From contig NZ_VZII01000012.1 in the NCBI RefSeq assembly GCF_009391885.1, forward strand, positions 1 to 53,243: a stretch of DNA of 53,243 bases, read 5' to 3'. The position numbers and the translations under genes are program-made. The notes under the pieces were generated by a model that was not told where the DNA came from, searched no databases, and saw only the letters and a program-made list of their open reading frames with translations. This document shows, in pieces, positions 34,923-43,677 of the stretch (position 1 is its first letter; every line of letters starts with the position of its first letter). This DNA is from Pseudomonas sp. MN1F (GTDB lineage: Bacteria > Pseudomonadota > Gammaproteobacteria > Pseudomonadales > Pseudomonadaceae).

Positions 34923-37900
34923 TCAGTGCAACGTCCGCCGGGCCCTGTCCCGCGCCAGTTCGATGACCTCGGCCCAGGTGTCGTTCTCGTCCTCCGACAC
35001 GGTGAACCAGGGATACACCTGCACCCGCCGCTCGTAGTTCGCCCACTGGCCTTCCACGTCCTCGCCGTTGGCGCACACCACCTTGTATTCACGGCCCAGC
35101 GCATCGTAGTAGTGGGTGTCGGCGTAGATGCCCTCGCGCGCACTGTCGTCGCTGACCCAGCGCCAGTCATCGAGGTAGAACGGCAACCACACGCGCACCG
35201 CCTGGCCTTTGTTGTCGAACTCGGTCTTGCCGGTCACCGCCCAGCGCACCGGAGTGTCCTTGACGACGGCCTGGCCCTGGCCATCGGTTTGCAGGCCGCC
35301 GGCCTCGGTGCGCACGAAGGCTTCACCCGACGGATTGAGGATGGCCGTCTGCAGGACCTGCCCGCCCCCATTTAGCACCACCTTGACCCTGACCTGCTGC
35401 TCCTCGTCGCTGTCATACCGGTCGGTCTGGATCTGGATCACGTAGGGTGGCGTGCGCCCCTCCATCATCGACGGCACCGAAACCCCATCGCGGCGCAAGC
35501 GCTCGGCATCTCGGCGCCAGGCCAGCTCACCGCAACGCCTGCTGCTGTCGGTGCTGCCATCGGCCTTCAGCGCCAACGGCATCCAGCTGTCGGCCACGAC
35601 AGTGAACGCCTGGGCCACCGGAACCTCCTTGCTCTTATTGAGTGCCACCGCGGCCTCGACCGTGGCAGGTGGGTCGAAGGGCACGTCCGGGGTGTAGCCG
35701 CTCATCACCGCCTGATCACTGCCACCAGGGGTTTCAGTGCCGTAGAAGCGGGTATGCCGGACCCGGCCCAGGGCATCGAGCTCGACGGTGCTGGTGTTGT
35801 CGTTGGCATCCTTGATCTGGATCGGCGTGATGAAGCGCCAGTCATGCGCCTCGACCGTGGTGGTCAGGCCGGCGGCGTCGGTGACCAGACGCAGCGCCAG
35901 GCCATGGGCGGTGTATTCCAGCTGGCTGGGCCCGGTGACCGTGTTCTCCTGCACTGTCCTGGGCAGCCAGAACAGCTTGCTGTCGTGGTAGTGGCTGATG
36001 CCATGGTGGCCGCAATAGGCTTCCTCGACCAACGGCTCGCCCGGGATGCCCGGTACGCCAATATCCTCGGGATCGTGGGGGTCTGCCAGCTCCGGCGCGT
36101 CCGGGGCGCGGCTCATGGCGACATAGCCGCCGCGCTTGAGCAACTCAGGCAGCGTCTCAGCTTGCACGCGCTGGTTGAGCAGCGCCTGCACAGCGGCCAG
36201 CCAGGTTTGGTTGGCCTGTGGCAACGGCACGTCATCCGCGCCCGGTTGCAGGGCATTCAGCACGGCACGCCAGAGTACGGGGGTAGCGTCGGCGCGTGCC
36301 AGGGCTGCATCGGCGTTGCCGTGCAACAGGTTGAGGGTCGTGCCGCCCTCCTCCTCATGGCTGGCAAACCAGGTCAGCACCGCCCACAGTGCCGTATCCG
36401 GCACGCGGCTTTGCTTGTATATCGCCGCCTGCAGGCCTTCGGGCAAGTGCGCCGGGTCGGCATCCAGCAGGCGCAGGCGCAGGGCATCCACCGAAATCAC
36501 CGATTTCAAGGCTTCACGCAATATGCCACTGGCTGCTTTATCGTCTGGCGCAGTCTTCAGGTAGGCAAGCAATACCGGGTAAAGCGACGTGCCCTCGGCC
36601 AGGGCTGGCAGGCGTTGGCGCACCCGTTGCAAGACCTCTGGATGGTTGTCCGGGGAGTTCAATGCTTGCCTTACAAGGTCGTGCAAGGTCTGTTCGAACG
36701 TCGGGCGCAGCACGTCCAGCGAAGCCTTGTCGAGCATCGCGGTGCGGCTATAGGCCACCAGCGCCTGAGGTGACGGCACGTTGGCCACGCCAGTGCCCTT
36801 GGCATCGCGCCAGACCACTTTCTCGTAACCCGCCAAGGTGGTCTTCCCCGGGTCGGCCAGCGGCAGGCCTTTTTCCAACAGGTACTCAAGGGTGAAACCA
36901 CCCGCCGGCTCATCGCTGGCGGCAAGGCGCACCACATCCTTGCGCTGCGTGTCGGGCAGGCCGATCACCCAGCTGTCGTCGTCGACCAGGTTGTGCACCG
37001 TGGTGCGCGTGAGATTGACCCAGCAATCGTATTGCTGGGGGTCGCAACTGGCGGTGATCAGGCCTTCGGGCAATGCCTTCGGATAGATCGCCCGGTCTCG
37101 CTCCTCGGCCTCGAGCGCCCCTGGCGAGAGGCGCCGCGGGTAATGGATGCTGACGCTTTCCAGCACCGTGCCGTAGGCATCCTGGCGCAGCACGATGTCC
37201 TGCTTGATCTGCGGGTCTTCAGGGGTGCGTTCGCAGGTGATGGCCAGGGCCTGCACCGGTGTTACCAGCGCCGCCGGGCGCAGCGGGTCGGCCGTCGGGC
37301 AGGCGCGCACCTGCAGGCGCGGGCGTGCCACGCTGTAGGGCCGGTCGGCACGGGCGTGGCCATCGTCACCGTAGACTTCCACGCGCATCGGCTGGCCGCG
37401 CAGGGCGCGAAACAGCCACGCTCGTTCATCCGGCCCAGGCTCGTAGGCCTGCTCGCCCTCGTCCTGCCATTGGGTAAAGCGCACCGCGCCAGGATCGAAG
37501 CCATGTTCGGCTTCGGTATAGGCGCCCAGGGCGAATTGATCATGGGCCTCGATACCGCAATAGAACCAACTGCAGGTGCGCGCCGGCGGCGAAAGTTGCG
37601 CGGCGCCGGCACTGGCCAGTTCATGGGTGTCGGTCTGCTGCAACCGGGTGAAACCGGCGAACTCGCGTTCCTTGCCGTCCCATACGCCCCCCAGGTAAGT
37701 GCTCTCGCTGCCCAAGCGAAGGCCGGTGATAAGGTTGTATCGGGTAATCTTGCTGACCGTATGCACCGGGAATGGCAGGTAGCTGACCGGCGTCTTCTTG
37801 GTTGCCTTGATCACCGCCGCCTTTTCGTCCAGCCAGGCCTGCGCCGAGCTGCGATAAGTCAGCTCCGTGCAGCTGCCGGCATTGTCCAGTACGGTTTCCA

Positions 37901-40016
37901 GCAACCAGGGGCGCTTATCGTTGAAACGGTACAACCAGCTGCACGGCTTCAGGTCTTTGCCATGGTGAAGGCTGGTCAGCAGCAGGTCTGCCGTACCCTG
38001 CCCGAGGATATCGGCAACCTGCAGGTAACACTCTGTATCCAGCGTCACACCTGGTGGCGCGGGTATGAACGCGCCTTCCTGGTAACGGTTGCCGCTCTGG
38101 CTGATGAACACACGGATGCCATCGGGCTGCAGGTACAGAATGTCGGTGGTGCCAGCACCATCGGTATCGGCCAGGAACACCCTGGAGGCATTGAAGTCTT
38201 CCACTTCGAAACCGGCAATCGCGATGGCGTCGGCGAAACGGCCATGGCCCAGCGACGGCCACAGGGTCACGCCCTGGCCGGTGATGCGCACCAGGTGCGC
38301 CTGGCCACTGCCGGCAGGGTCGGCAAAAGCCACCAGCTGGTGCTCGGAAGGCTCCAGCGAGGGCAACGGTTCGTCCCCGTCATACCCTTGATTAAGCGCG
38401 GCCAACCAGCCTGCGGTGCCGTTGGAGGGGTACAGCCGGACACTCCTTGGCCCCAGCGCGCGCAGCAGCACGACATCCTGCTGGCTGTTGCCAGTCAGGT
38501 CGGTCATCCGCGCGTGGGGGTGGTTGAACTCGGTCGGCAAGGCGCTCAACGGCACCAGGCCGCCCCAGGTGCCATCGGGCGCCAGGGTGAAACTGCCCCG
38601 CAAGCCCGCGGTGACCAGCCATTCCGGGCGACCATCGCTGTCCAGGTCCATCAAGGTACCTGTCGAGCTGTCTGGCTGGATACGCAGGGTTTGAGGGGCG
38701 CCCCAGGTGATCTCATCCTGCTGAGCACCTGGCCGCCGTTGCGGTACCCGGTAGTACCAGGCGCCCTGGTCGAGGTACAACAGGCCGGGAATCCCCTCGC
38801 CATAGAGGTCGGCCAATTGCCAGGCCGGCGACCAGAAGCCGTCGAGCGCCTCCAGCGGCTCCCACACCGGCTTGTCACGCCCTGGCCGGCTCAGCGCGAA
38901 TTCCAGCGGCGGCATGTGGCTGCTGGCTTCATGGGTAACCTGTTGCACCTGTGTCAGCACGCTGGCAACCGCACTGCTGTCGTATTGCAGGTGCAGGCGC
39001 GCGACCAAGGTCGGTGTGTCGTCGTCCGTGCCCGCCATGCGCGCCGTACGGTGCCACAGCAACACATCGCGGCACAGGCGGCGCACACGCACATTGAAGC
39101 CGTAGCGCCAGAACGAGAAACGGTCCTCGCGCAGCGGCCAGGGTTGTTTGGTATCGAACGGAGGGGGTGCGCCAGTGTCGGCGCCGCGTTCGCCGTAATC
39201 GAACAGGGTAAAGGTGAGGAAGTCGCTTTCCACGAACGCGCCCTGTGGGATCAACAGGGCATCCGAGGGCGTGACGTTCATGGCGTGGACTGACGCCGGG
39301 TACACATGCGTGACCTGCGGATGAGCAGCCCGTTCATCGTCGCTGCAACCCTGCTCATCTTCCCCGCGATAGCGGTACACCACATGCTCGCCGCGGGTGG
39401 ACACGGTCTCTTCCAGGTACCAGCAGGCCACATGCTGCGCCTGGGCCGGGTCTTGCAGACGGGCCGATGGCGACCAGCCATACAGCGACAGGCTGCCATC
39501 GCCGGGGTAATGCAACCAGAAGCCTGCCGGTTGTTCGCCGCTATTGTCCACCCAGTGTTCCAGGCGCTCCGCTGCGCTGCCGCGGCGCGCACGCCACGGC
39601 GTCACGGTGTAGCTGCCCGGGGTGTCGGCCAGCGGCAGGCGGTTGGCCTGGCGCGCGGGCCCGGCCAGGCGGATCTCCTCCCCGGACGGGCCGGCCAGGC
39701 GATCGCTGGTACCGTACTTGGGGAAACCGAAGCGGGTCATGCGCACCACGGCTGGCAATGGGCAATCCCAGCCGGCGCCGAATGCGCCATTGCCGCCGCC
39801 GGAGGAGTATTGCAAGGTCAGTTCAGCGCCCAAGGCTCGACCGGCGGGCGATGGCAAAGGCAGCTGCCAGCTGGCGGCGCCGTCCGGGCCACCGGCCGAG
39901 AGCATGCCGCCGCCGATGGACACGGTGCCACCGCCTTTGGGGAGTGACGGGGCGGTGAAAAATGACTCACTACCGCCTTCTGCGTCCATGGAAATAGAAC
40001 GAGCGTGTTCTGACAT
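34923..40016 (-). CDS. Tc toxin B subunit (TcB; SpvB/TcaC/TcdB family)
   Basis: This is a 1,697-residue protein. The N-terminus is the SpvB-type domain (SLPKGGGTVSIGGG, then ELTLQYSSGGGNGAFGAGW). A beta-propeller region with FG-GAP-like repeats (VFLADTDGAGTTDILYLQPD) follows, then the mid domains (ITRYNLITGLRLGSESTYLG) and RHS-type repeats at the C-terminus. B binds the A pentamer through the propeller and encloses the C effector. Members I know are around 1,450-1,500 residues; the surplus appears to be a helical, Leu/Ala-rich stretch at about 1090-1305. It is preceded by a 58-base gap with a weak AGGT ribosome site. Confidence 0.9.
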   Translation of the reverse strand: MSEHARSISMDAEGGSESFFTAPSLPKGGGTVSIGGGMLSAGGPDGAASWQLPLPSPAGRALGAELTLQYSSGGGNGAFGAGWDCPLPAVVRMTRFGFPKYGTSDRLAGPSGEEIRLAGPARQANRLPLADTPGSYTVTPWRARRGSAAERLEHWVDNSGEQPAGFWLHYPGDGSLSLYGWSPSARLQDPAQAQHVACWYLEETVSTRGEHVVYRYRGEDEQGCSDDERAAHPQVTHVYPASVHAMNVTPSDALLIPQGAFVESDFLTFTLFDYGERGADTGAPPPFDTKQPWPLREDRFSFWRYGFNVRVRRLCRDVLLWHRTARMAGTDDDTPTLVARLHLQYDSSAVASVLTQVQQVTHEASSHMPPLEFALSRPGRDKPVWEPLEALDGFWSPAWQLADLYGEGIPGLLYLDQGAWYYRVPQRRPGAQQDEITWGAPQTLRIQPDSSTGTLMDLDSDGRPEWLVTAGLRGSFTLAPDGTWGGLVPLSALPTEFNHPHARMTDLTGNSQQDVVLLRALGPRSVRLYPSNGTAGWLAALNQGYDGDEPLPSLEPSEHQLVAFADPAGSGQAHLVRITGQGVTLWPSLGHGRFADAIAIAGFEVEDFNASRVFLADTDGAGTTDILYLQPDGIRVFISQSGNRYQEGAFIPAPPGVTLDTECYLQVADILGQGTADLLLTSLHHGKDLKPCSWLYRFNDKRPWLLETVLDNAGSCTELTYRSSAQAWLDEKAAVIKATKKTPVSYLPFPVHTVSKITRYNLITGLRLGSESTYLGGVWDGKEREFAGFTRLQQTDTHELASAGAAQLSPPARTCSWFYCGIEAHDQFALGAYTEAEHGFDPGAVRFTQWQDEGEQAYEPGPDERAWLFRALRGQPMRVEVYGDDGHARADRPYSVARPRLQVRACPTADPLRPAALVTPVQALAITCERTPEDPQIKQDIVLRQDAYGTVLESVSIHYPRRLSPGALEAEERDRAIYPKALPEGLITASCDPQQYDCWVNLTRTTVHNLVDDDSWVIGLPDTQRKDVVRLAASDEPAGGFTLEYLLEKGLPLADPGKTTLAGYEKVVWRDAKGTGVANVPSPQALVAYSRTAMLDKASLDVLRPTFEQTLHDLVRQALNSPDNHPEVLQRVRQRLPALAEGTSLYPVLLAYLKTAPDDKAASGILREALKSVISVDALRLRLLDADPAHLPEGLQAAIYKQSRVPDTALWAVLTWFASHEEEGGTTLNLLHGNADAALARADATPVLWRAVLNALQPGADDVPLPQANQTWLAAVQALLNQRVQAETLPELLKRGGYVAMSRAPDAPELADPHDPEDIGVPGIPGEPLVEEAYCGHHGISHYHDSKLFWLPRTVQENTVTGPSQLEYTAHGLALRLVTDAAGLTTTVEAHDWRFITPIQIKDANDNTSTVELDALGRVRHTRFYGTETPGGSDQAVMSGYTPDVPFDPPATVEAAVALNKSKEVPVAQAFTVVADSWMPLALKADGSTDSSRRCGELAWRRDAERLRRDGVSVPSMMEGRTPPYVIQIQTDRYDSDEEQQVRVKVVLNGGGQVLQTAILNPSGEAFVRTEAGGLQTDGQGQAVVKDTPVRWAVTGKTEFDNKGQAVRVWLPFYLDDWRWVSDDSAREGIYADTHYYDALGREYKVVCANGEDVEGQWANYERRVQVYPWFTVSEDENDTWAEVIELARDRARRTLH

Positions 40017-40074
40017 AGGGGCCGTACCTGATTGTGTCTTTCAGATAAAACTACAGTAAAACAACTCGAACCGG

Positions 40075-43000
40075 TCACTCAATCTGAACTTTTAAATTTC
40101 CATATCGATGAAAAATATTCTCACCCTCATAAATTTCGCAAACAACTCTCAAGTACGCACTATCATCCTCCTTAGTCGCCTGAACATAAAAAGTTTTTTC
40201 ATCAACGTGATCAATTGAATATCCCTTTACACGGTAAGCAAGGTCGACAGAAACTCTGACTTTAGCTCCTCCGCGCAAAAAATTATCAATCCCTGCCCAC
40301 ACAAACTTAGTCTTGACTCCCGATTTTATGCCCACGTTCCACGTTGAGCCAGGCCCCACCCTTTTGTCATCCACCCATAAAGCCAGATCATCATACGGAA
40401 CTCCTGTTAGCCACACTATCGTACCGGCAGATGCCGGCCTGTCATAAAGCCGATTCTGAAATATCACACGGGCGGCACCTGACTCTTTTACAAAATCATC
40501 ACCTATGACATCCCATGCTAGCGTGCCCCCTGCGATCAGTGTTCTTTTGACATTCGTGCCCGGCGAAAAGCTTACTCTCGGCATAGGCCCGCTGATATCA
40601 TAGAAAACATTGACTTCCTCGCCTGCCTCGGCCAATACACTCCCGACTGGACTTTTAACCTTAAAATAATCGACCACTGTCTCCTTCGGTTTTATAGCAA
40701 CGAGTTCACGCGTAATTTCCAGCGAATCCTCCAGATTGCTCGGCAAAACCAAGAACTTTTCTCTCTCCCACCCGCGATCAATCCCTGGCACATAAAACCC
40801 CATCTTCAGCTTCTGACTGCCCGCTGGAACAGTCAACTTCCAGGTGGCGCCATTTTCCGTCAAACGCTGTGATTTTATCCTTTCCGGAGTAGAAGGAACC
40901 TCAACAGTGAAATAGTCGAAGAAGGCGCTTAAACGTTCCACCGGGCTACCCGGCTTCGGCCGCACTAGCGCTGTAACTTCTTCACCTTGCGGCAACATGA
41001 ATGCGTCATACTGCACTGGTTTACCGTTGATGATCAGGTCCGCTTCGTCGATGAGACTGGTTGACACCAGCACGAGATAATTAGAAGTTACCTTCGATCT
41101 ATCCCCCTCGAGAATCACCTGCAAGTCCACATACCCGCTGACCTCTTTACCCGTTAATAACCACTGAATACGGCCATCAACCCAATCGACCAGCTCAGCA
41201 TAATTCGGTTCAGCGGACACTGTATCTTTCGTTATTGGCCCCAAGGATTTGAGTTCTAGCTTGCAACGCAATTTGAGTTTCGCCAGTGGACTTGCAGGCT
41301 TGGGTCGCACACTAAAGGTTGCTGCCTTCCCCCTTTGTAAAACCTGACTACTGTATTCCAAATCCAGCTCATCTGATAAAAGGGTAGACAGCAGAGCCCC
41401 CCCGCTCAACTCAATCGATTCGGAAAAGCCGTCGGCACTGAACTTGAAACCAAAGGTGCCACTGGCCTCTTGGCCGGTAAGCAACCAACTCGCTCCACTC
41501 GCGGTGATATCCTGGGTTTCAGGATAGTCTGGCTCCGCCTTCATGTGCTCCTTGGCAAGCGTCCCGGCGACAAAGGTTAAGCTCGCTTTGAGCGACGCAT
41601 CGGCGATCGGACTACCGGCCCTGGGCACGAGCCTGACTTCTTGCTCCAACCCGCGGTAGAACACTTCGCTACTTGGTGAGAGCCACTTCACTGTCACTAG
41701 CATTTCGTCATCCAATCGCGTGGACAACAACATGGCTTTGGCCAATGACACCGGTGCACTGAAACCTTCAAGGCTTACACTCAGGCCAAAAGTACCGCTG
41801 GCAGCTCCGCCCGTGAGCGACCACGACCACCCGCTCTCCTCCTGAGCGTTCTCCTTGCCGAATTCTGGAACGGCTGACATGTGAGGTTTTGCCACGCTGC
41901 CATCGACAAATGTCAAAGTAGCCTTCAGCGCCAAGCGTTTGAGCGGGCTGTCAGGCTTCGGCACCATGCTGAAAACCTGAGCCTTGCTGCGCCAGAACAC
42001 GGGAGGTTTTTGCGTAATGACACCTGCCACTTTGAAGTCGACTTCATCTGCCAGGTTCGCCGAGGTCTGCCCGCCTTCCAGCGAAAACGGTACGTTCAAA
42101 CCCGCCGCGACGGCATCCAGGACGAACACTCCTCGCTGATTACCGCTGGTGATTGTCCATTCCAGCCCCTGGTCGGTCATGCGCCTCGAGCCGCTGGGAG
42201 AAAAACCGATCCCCAGTTTCTCTGCATTGCCGCCCGGCGACTGCAGCGCAATCTCCTTATCAATGAAGAACCCGCCTTTGGGCTTGAGCTGCAATTTGTG
42301 CTCTCCGGAGCCAAGCGTCAGGTGCAGGCCACCCGTTTTCCCATCCACCTGCTTGCCGTTGAGCCACACCTCCACTTCATCGGCCCAAGGGCTGCTGGCA
42401 AATACACGAATCTTCTGGTTTTTTTCGCTTGAATAGCCTTCCAGGCTTGTGCAAATTGCCTTTAACTCAGCTTCGTTGCCGGTACCCTCATCACCCTTCT
42501 GGGCCGTGTACTTCACTAGCACCTGGCCACGTTCATCGCTTGGCTCGGTTGCGAAGGGGACGCCATTGACCAACCACTGGACTTGCGCGCCTTTGATGCT
42601 CCGCCCAGGCACGAAAAAGTTGGAAACGTAAGTGGTGAGCGTGGCGCTGTTGGCGTTCTGGTCGTCGATGACCAGTGCGACCTCTCCCCCCTCGATCTTG
42701 CTCAAGCCATAGACGTAGTCGCCGACGTTAGCATCGTGCTTGCCTATCGCCGCCTGCCACCAGCTTTTCAAACCCAGCGACAAGGGCACGGAAGCGGTTG
42801 TGGCATCTGCGCTCGAGGTAATGGTCCAGGCGGTTTTCGTGGCGCTGAGCGTATTCTGGAAACTGTCGCCGTCGACGTCGCCGCGCTGAAAAGGCGGGGC
42901 GGCCTGCAACGCCAGCTCGATCGGCAATTTATCCTCATGCCAGCTCAAGGCAACAGGCTGATCCAGCCAGCTGCCAGCCTCGTCCCCTGAAACCTCAAGC

Positions 43001-43677
43001 CGATGCTCTGCCCCATGGCAAAACTGGTAAGGGGCTGCAGCCTGCTCGATCTTCAGGCCGTCCGGGTCGACGACCAGCGTTACCTTGGCCTTCAACTCGG
43101 GCAAACGCACATCCAGGTCGGTGTTGCGCAAATTGAGGTAGGAGCGGCCGTCACCCGCTTCGAACTTGATTCGAATCGCGGTAATGCCACTGTGCAGCCC
43201 CTTGATGCGCTGCAGATCACGGGTTGTCCAGTTGACGTTCTCCGGTTTGGGCACGGGTGGCAATCCATGCGCGGGCGGGGTTGCCTTCACACCTTCCATG
43301 ACCAGGGTGTCAAGCAGTGCCCCTTCTTTCCCTTCGCTGAAGTCATGAACCGTCAATGTGCAGTCAGTCAAACTGCCGGTGTCATATTCCCAACCCACCC
43401 AGTAATCGGGCCGAGCATCGTCGACAGGGTTTGCCGCAACCGGCAAGACGATGTCCTGCCACAATTGCGCCTCAGGGTACAGGGCCACATAGGGGTAGGC
43501 GGCGCTCGGTTGCTCGTAATCGCCTTTGAACTGCCAGGCCTTGCCGGTACCAATGCTACCGAGTGGGAACGAAGGTTCCCTGACCAGGTCATGGCTCTTG
43601 CTTTCCTCTTGCTTATCGCCCTGGCGCCCGCTGGGAACGCCCGGTTTTTCGTCATTCGCTTGGTGAAGTTTGGACAT
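40075..43677 (-). CDS. Protein X: large Ig-like tandem-repeat protein of the Tc operon
   Basis: This 1,200-residue protein has no family I can name. Residues 1-40 are hydrophilic. About 40-200 is beta-rich and lectin-like (YPYVALYPEAQLWQDIVLPV, YWVGWEYDTG). From about 500 to 980 there are four or five repeats of about 110 residues. Each has a -PKP-SPL--L-LK- strand (574, 685, 792, 907), a W-LTG--ASG-FG strand (about 618, 731, 839) and an LLSTLLSDEL-like junction (650, 762, 870, 978). The last 200 residues form a different beta-rich end. There is no signal peptide or membrane segment. The ATG lies 26 bases inside the A2 gene, with GGAG upstream, so it is coupled to A2. Probable role: accessory or targeting subunit of the Tc complex. 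The 3' third is notably AT-rich. Confidence 0.85.
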   Translation of the reverse strand: MSKLHQANDEKPGVPSGRQGDKQEESKSHDLVREPSFPLGSIGTGKAWQFKGDYEQPSAAYPYVALYPEAQLWQDIVLPVAANPVDDARPDYWVGWEYDTGSLTDCTLTVHDFSEGKEGALLDTLVMEGVKATPPAHGLPPVPKPENVNWTTRDLQRIKGLHSGITAIRIKFEAGDGRSYLNLRNTDLDVRLPELKAKVTLVVDPDGLKIEQAAAPYQFCHGAEHRLEVSGDEAGSWLDQPVALSWHEDKLPIELALQAAPPFQRGDVDGDSFQNTLSATKTAWTITSSADATTASVPLSLGLKSWWQAAIGKHDANVGDYVYGLSKIEGGEVALVIDDQNANSATLTTYVSNFFVPGRSIKGAQVQWLVNGVPFATEPSDERGQVLVKYTAQKGDEGTGNEAELKAICTSLEGYSSEKNQKIRVFASSPWADEVEVWLNGKQVDGKTGGLHLTLGSGEHKLQLKPKGGFFIDKEIALQSPGGNAEKLGIGFSPSGSRRMTDQGLEWTITSGNQRGVFVLDAVAAGLNVPFSLEGGQTSANLADEVDFKVAGVITQKPPVFWRSKAQVFSMVPKPDSPLKRLALKATLTFVDGSVAKPHMSAVPEFGKENAQEESGWSWSLTGGAASGTFGLSVSLEGFSAPVSLAKAMLLSTRLDDEMLVTVKWLSPSSEVFYRGLEQEVRLVPRAGSPIADASLKASLTFVAGTLAKEHMKAEPDYPETQDITASGASWLLTGQEASGTFGFKFSADGFSESIELSGGALLSTLLSDELDLEYSSQVLQRGKAATFSVRPKPASPLAKLKLRCKLELKSLGPITKDTVSAEPNYAELVDWVDGRIQWLLTGKEVSGYVDLQVILEGDRSKVTSNYLVLVSTSLIDEADLIINGKPVQYDAFMLPQGEEVTALVRPKPGSPVERLSAFFDYFTVEVPSTPERIKSQRLTENGATWKLTVPAGSQKLKMGFYVPGIDRGWEREKFLVLPSNLEDSLEITRELVAIKPKETVVDYFKVKSPVGSVLAEAGEEVNVFYDISGPMPRVSFSPGTNVKRTLIAGGTLAWDVIGDDFVKESGAARVIFQNRLYDRPASAGTIVWLTGVPYDDLALWVDDKRVGPGSTWNVGIKSGVKTKFVWAGIDNFLRGGAKVRVSVDLAYRVKGYSIDHVDEKTFYVQATKEDDSAYLRVVCEIYEGENIFHRYGNLKVQIE

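Noticed and set aside
36993..39293. A 766-codon plus-strand frame inside the B subunit gene
   Set aside because: Arg/His/Gln-rich shadow; the opposite strand encodes clear SpvB/TcB motifs.
40075..43677. Protein X as a chitinase like Chi2 of Yen-Tc
   Set aside because: No glycosyl hydrolase 18 DxxDxDxE motif or other enzyme motif is visible; the sequence is repeat-like and beta-rich.
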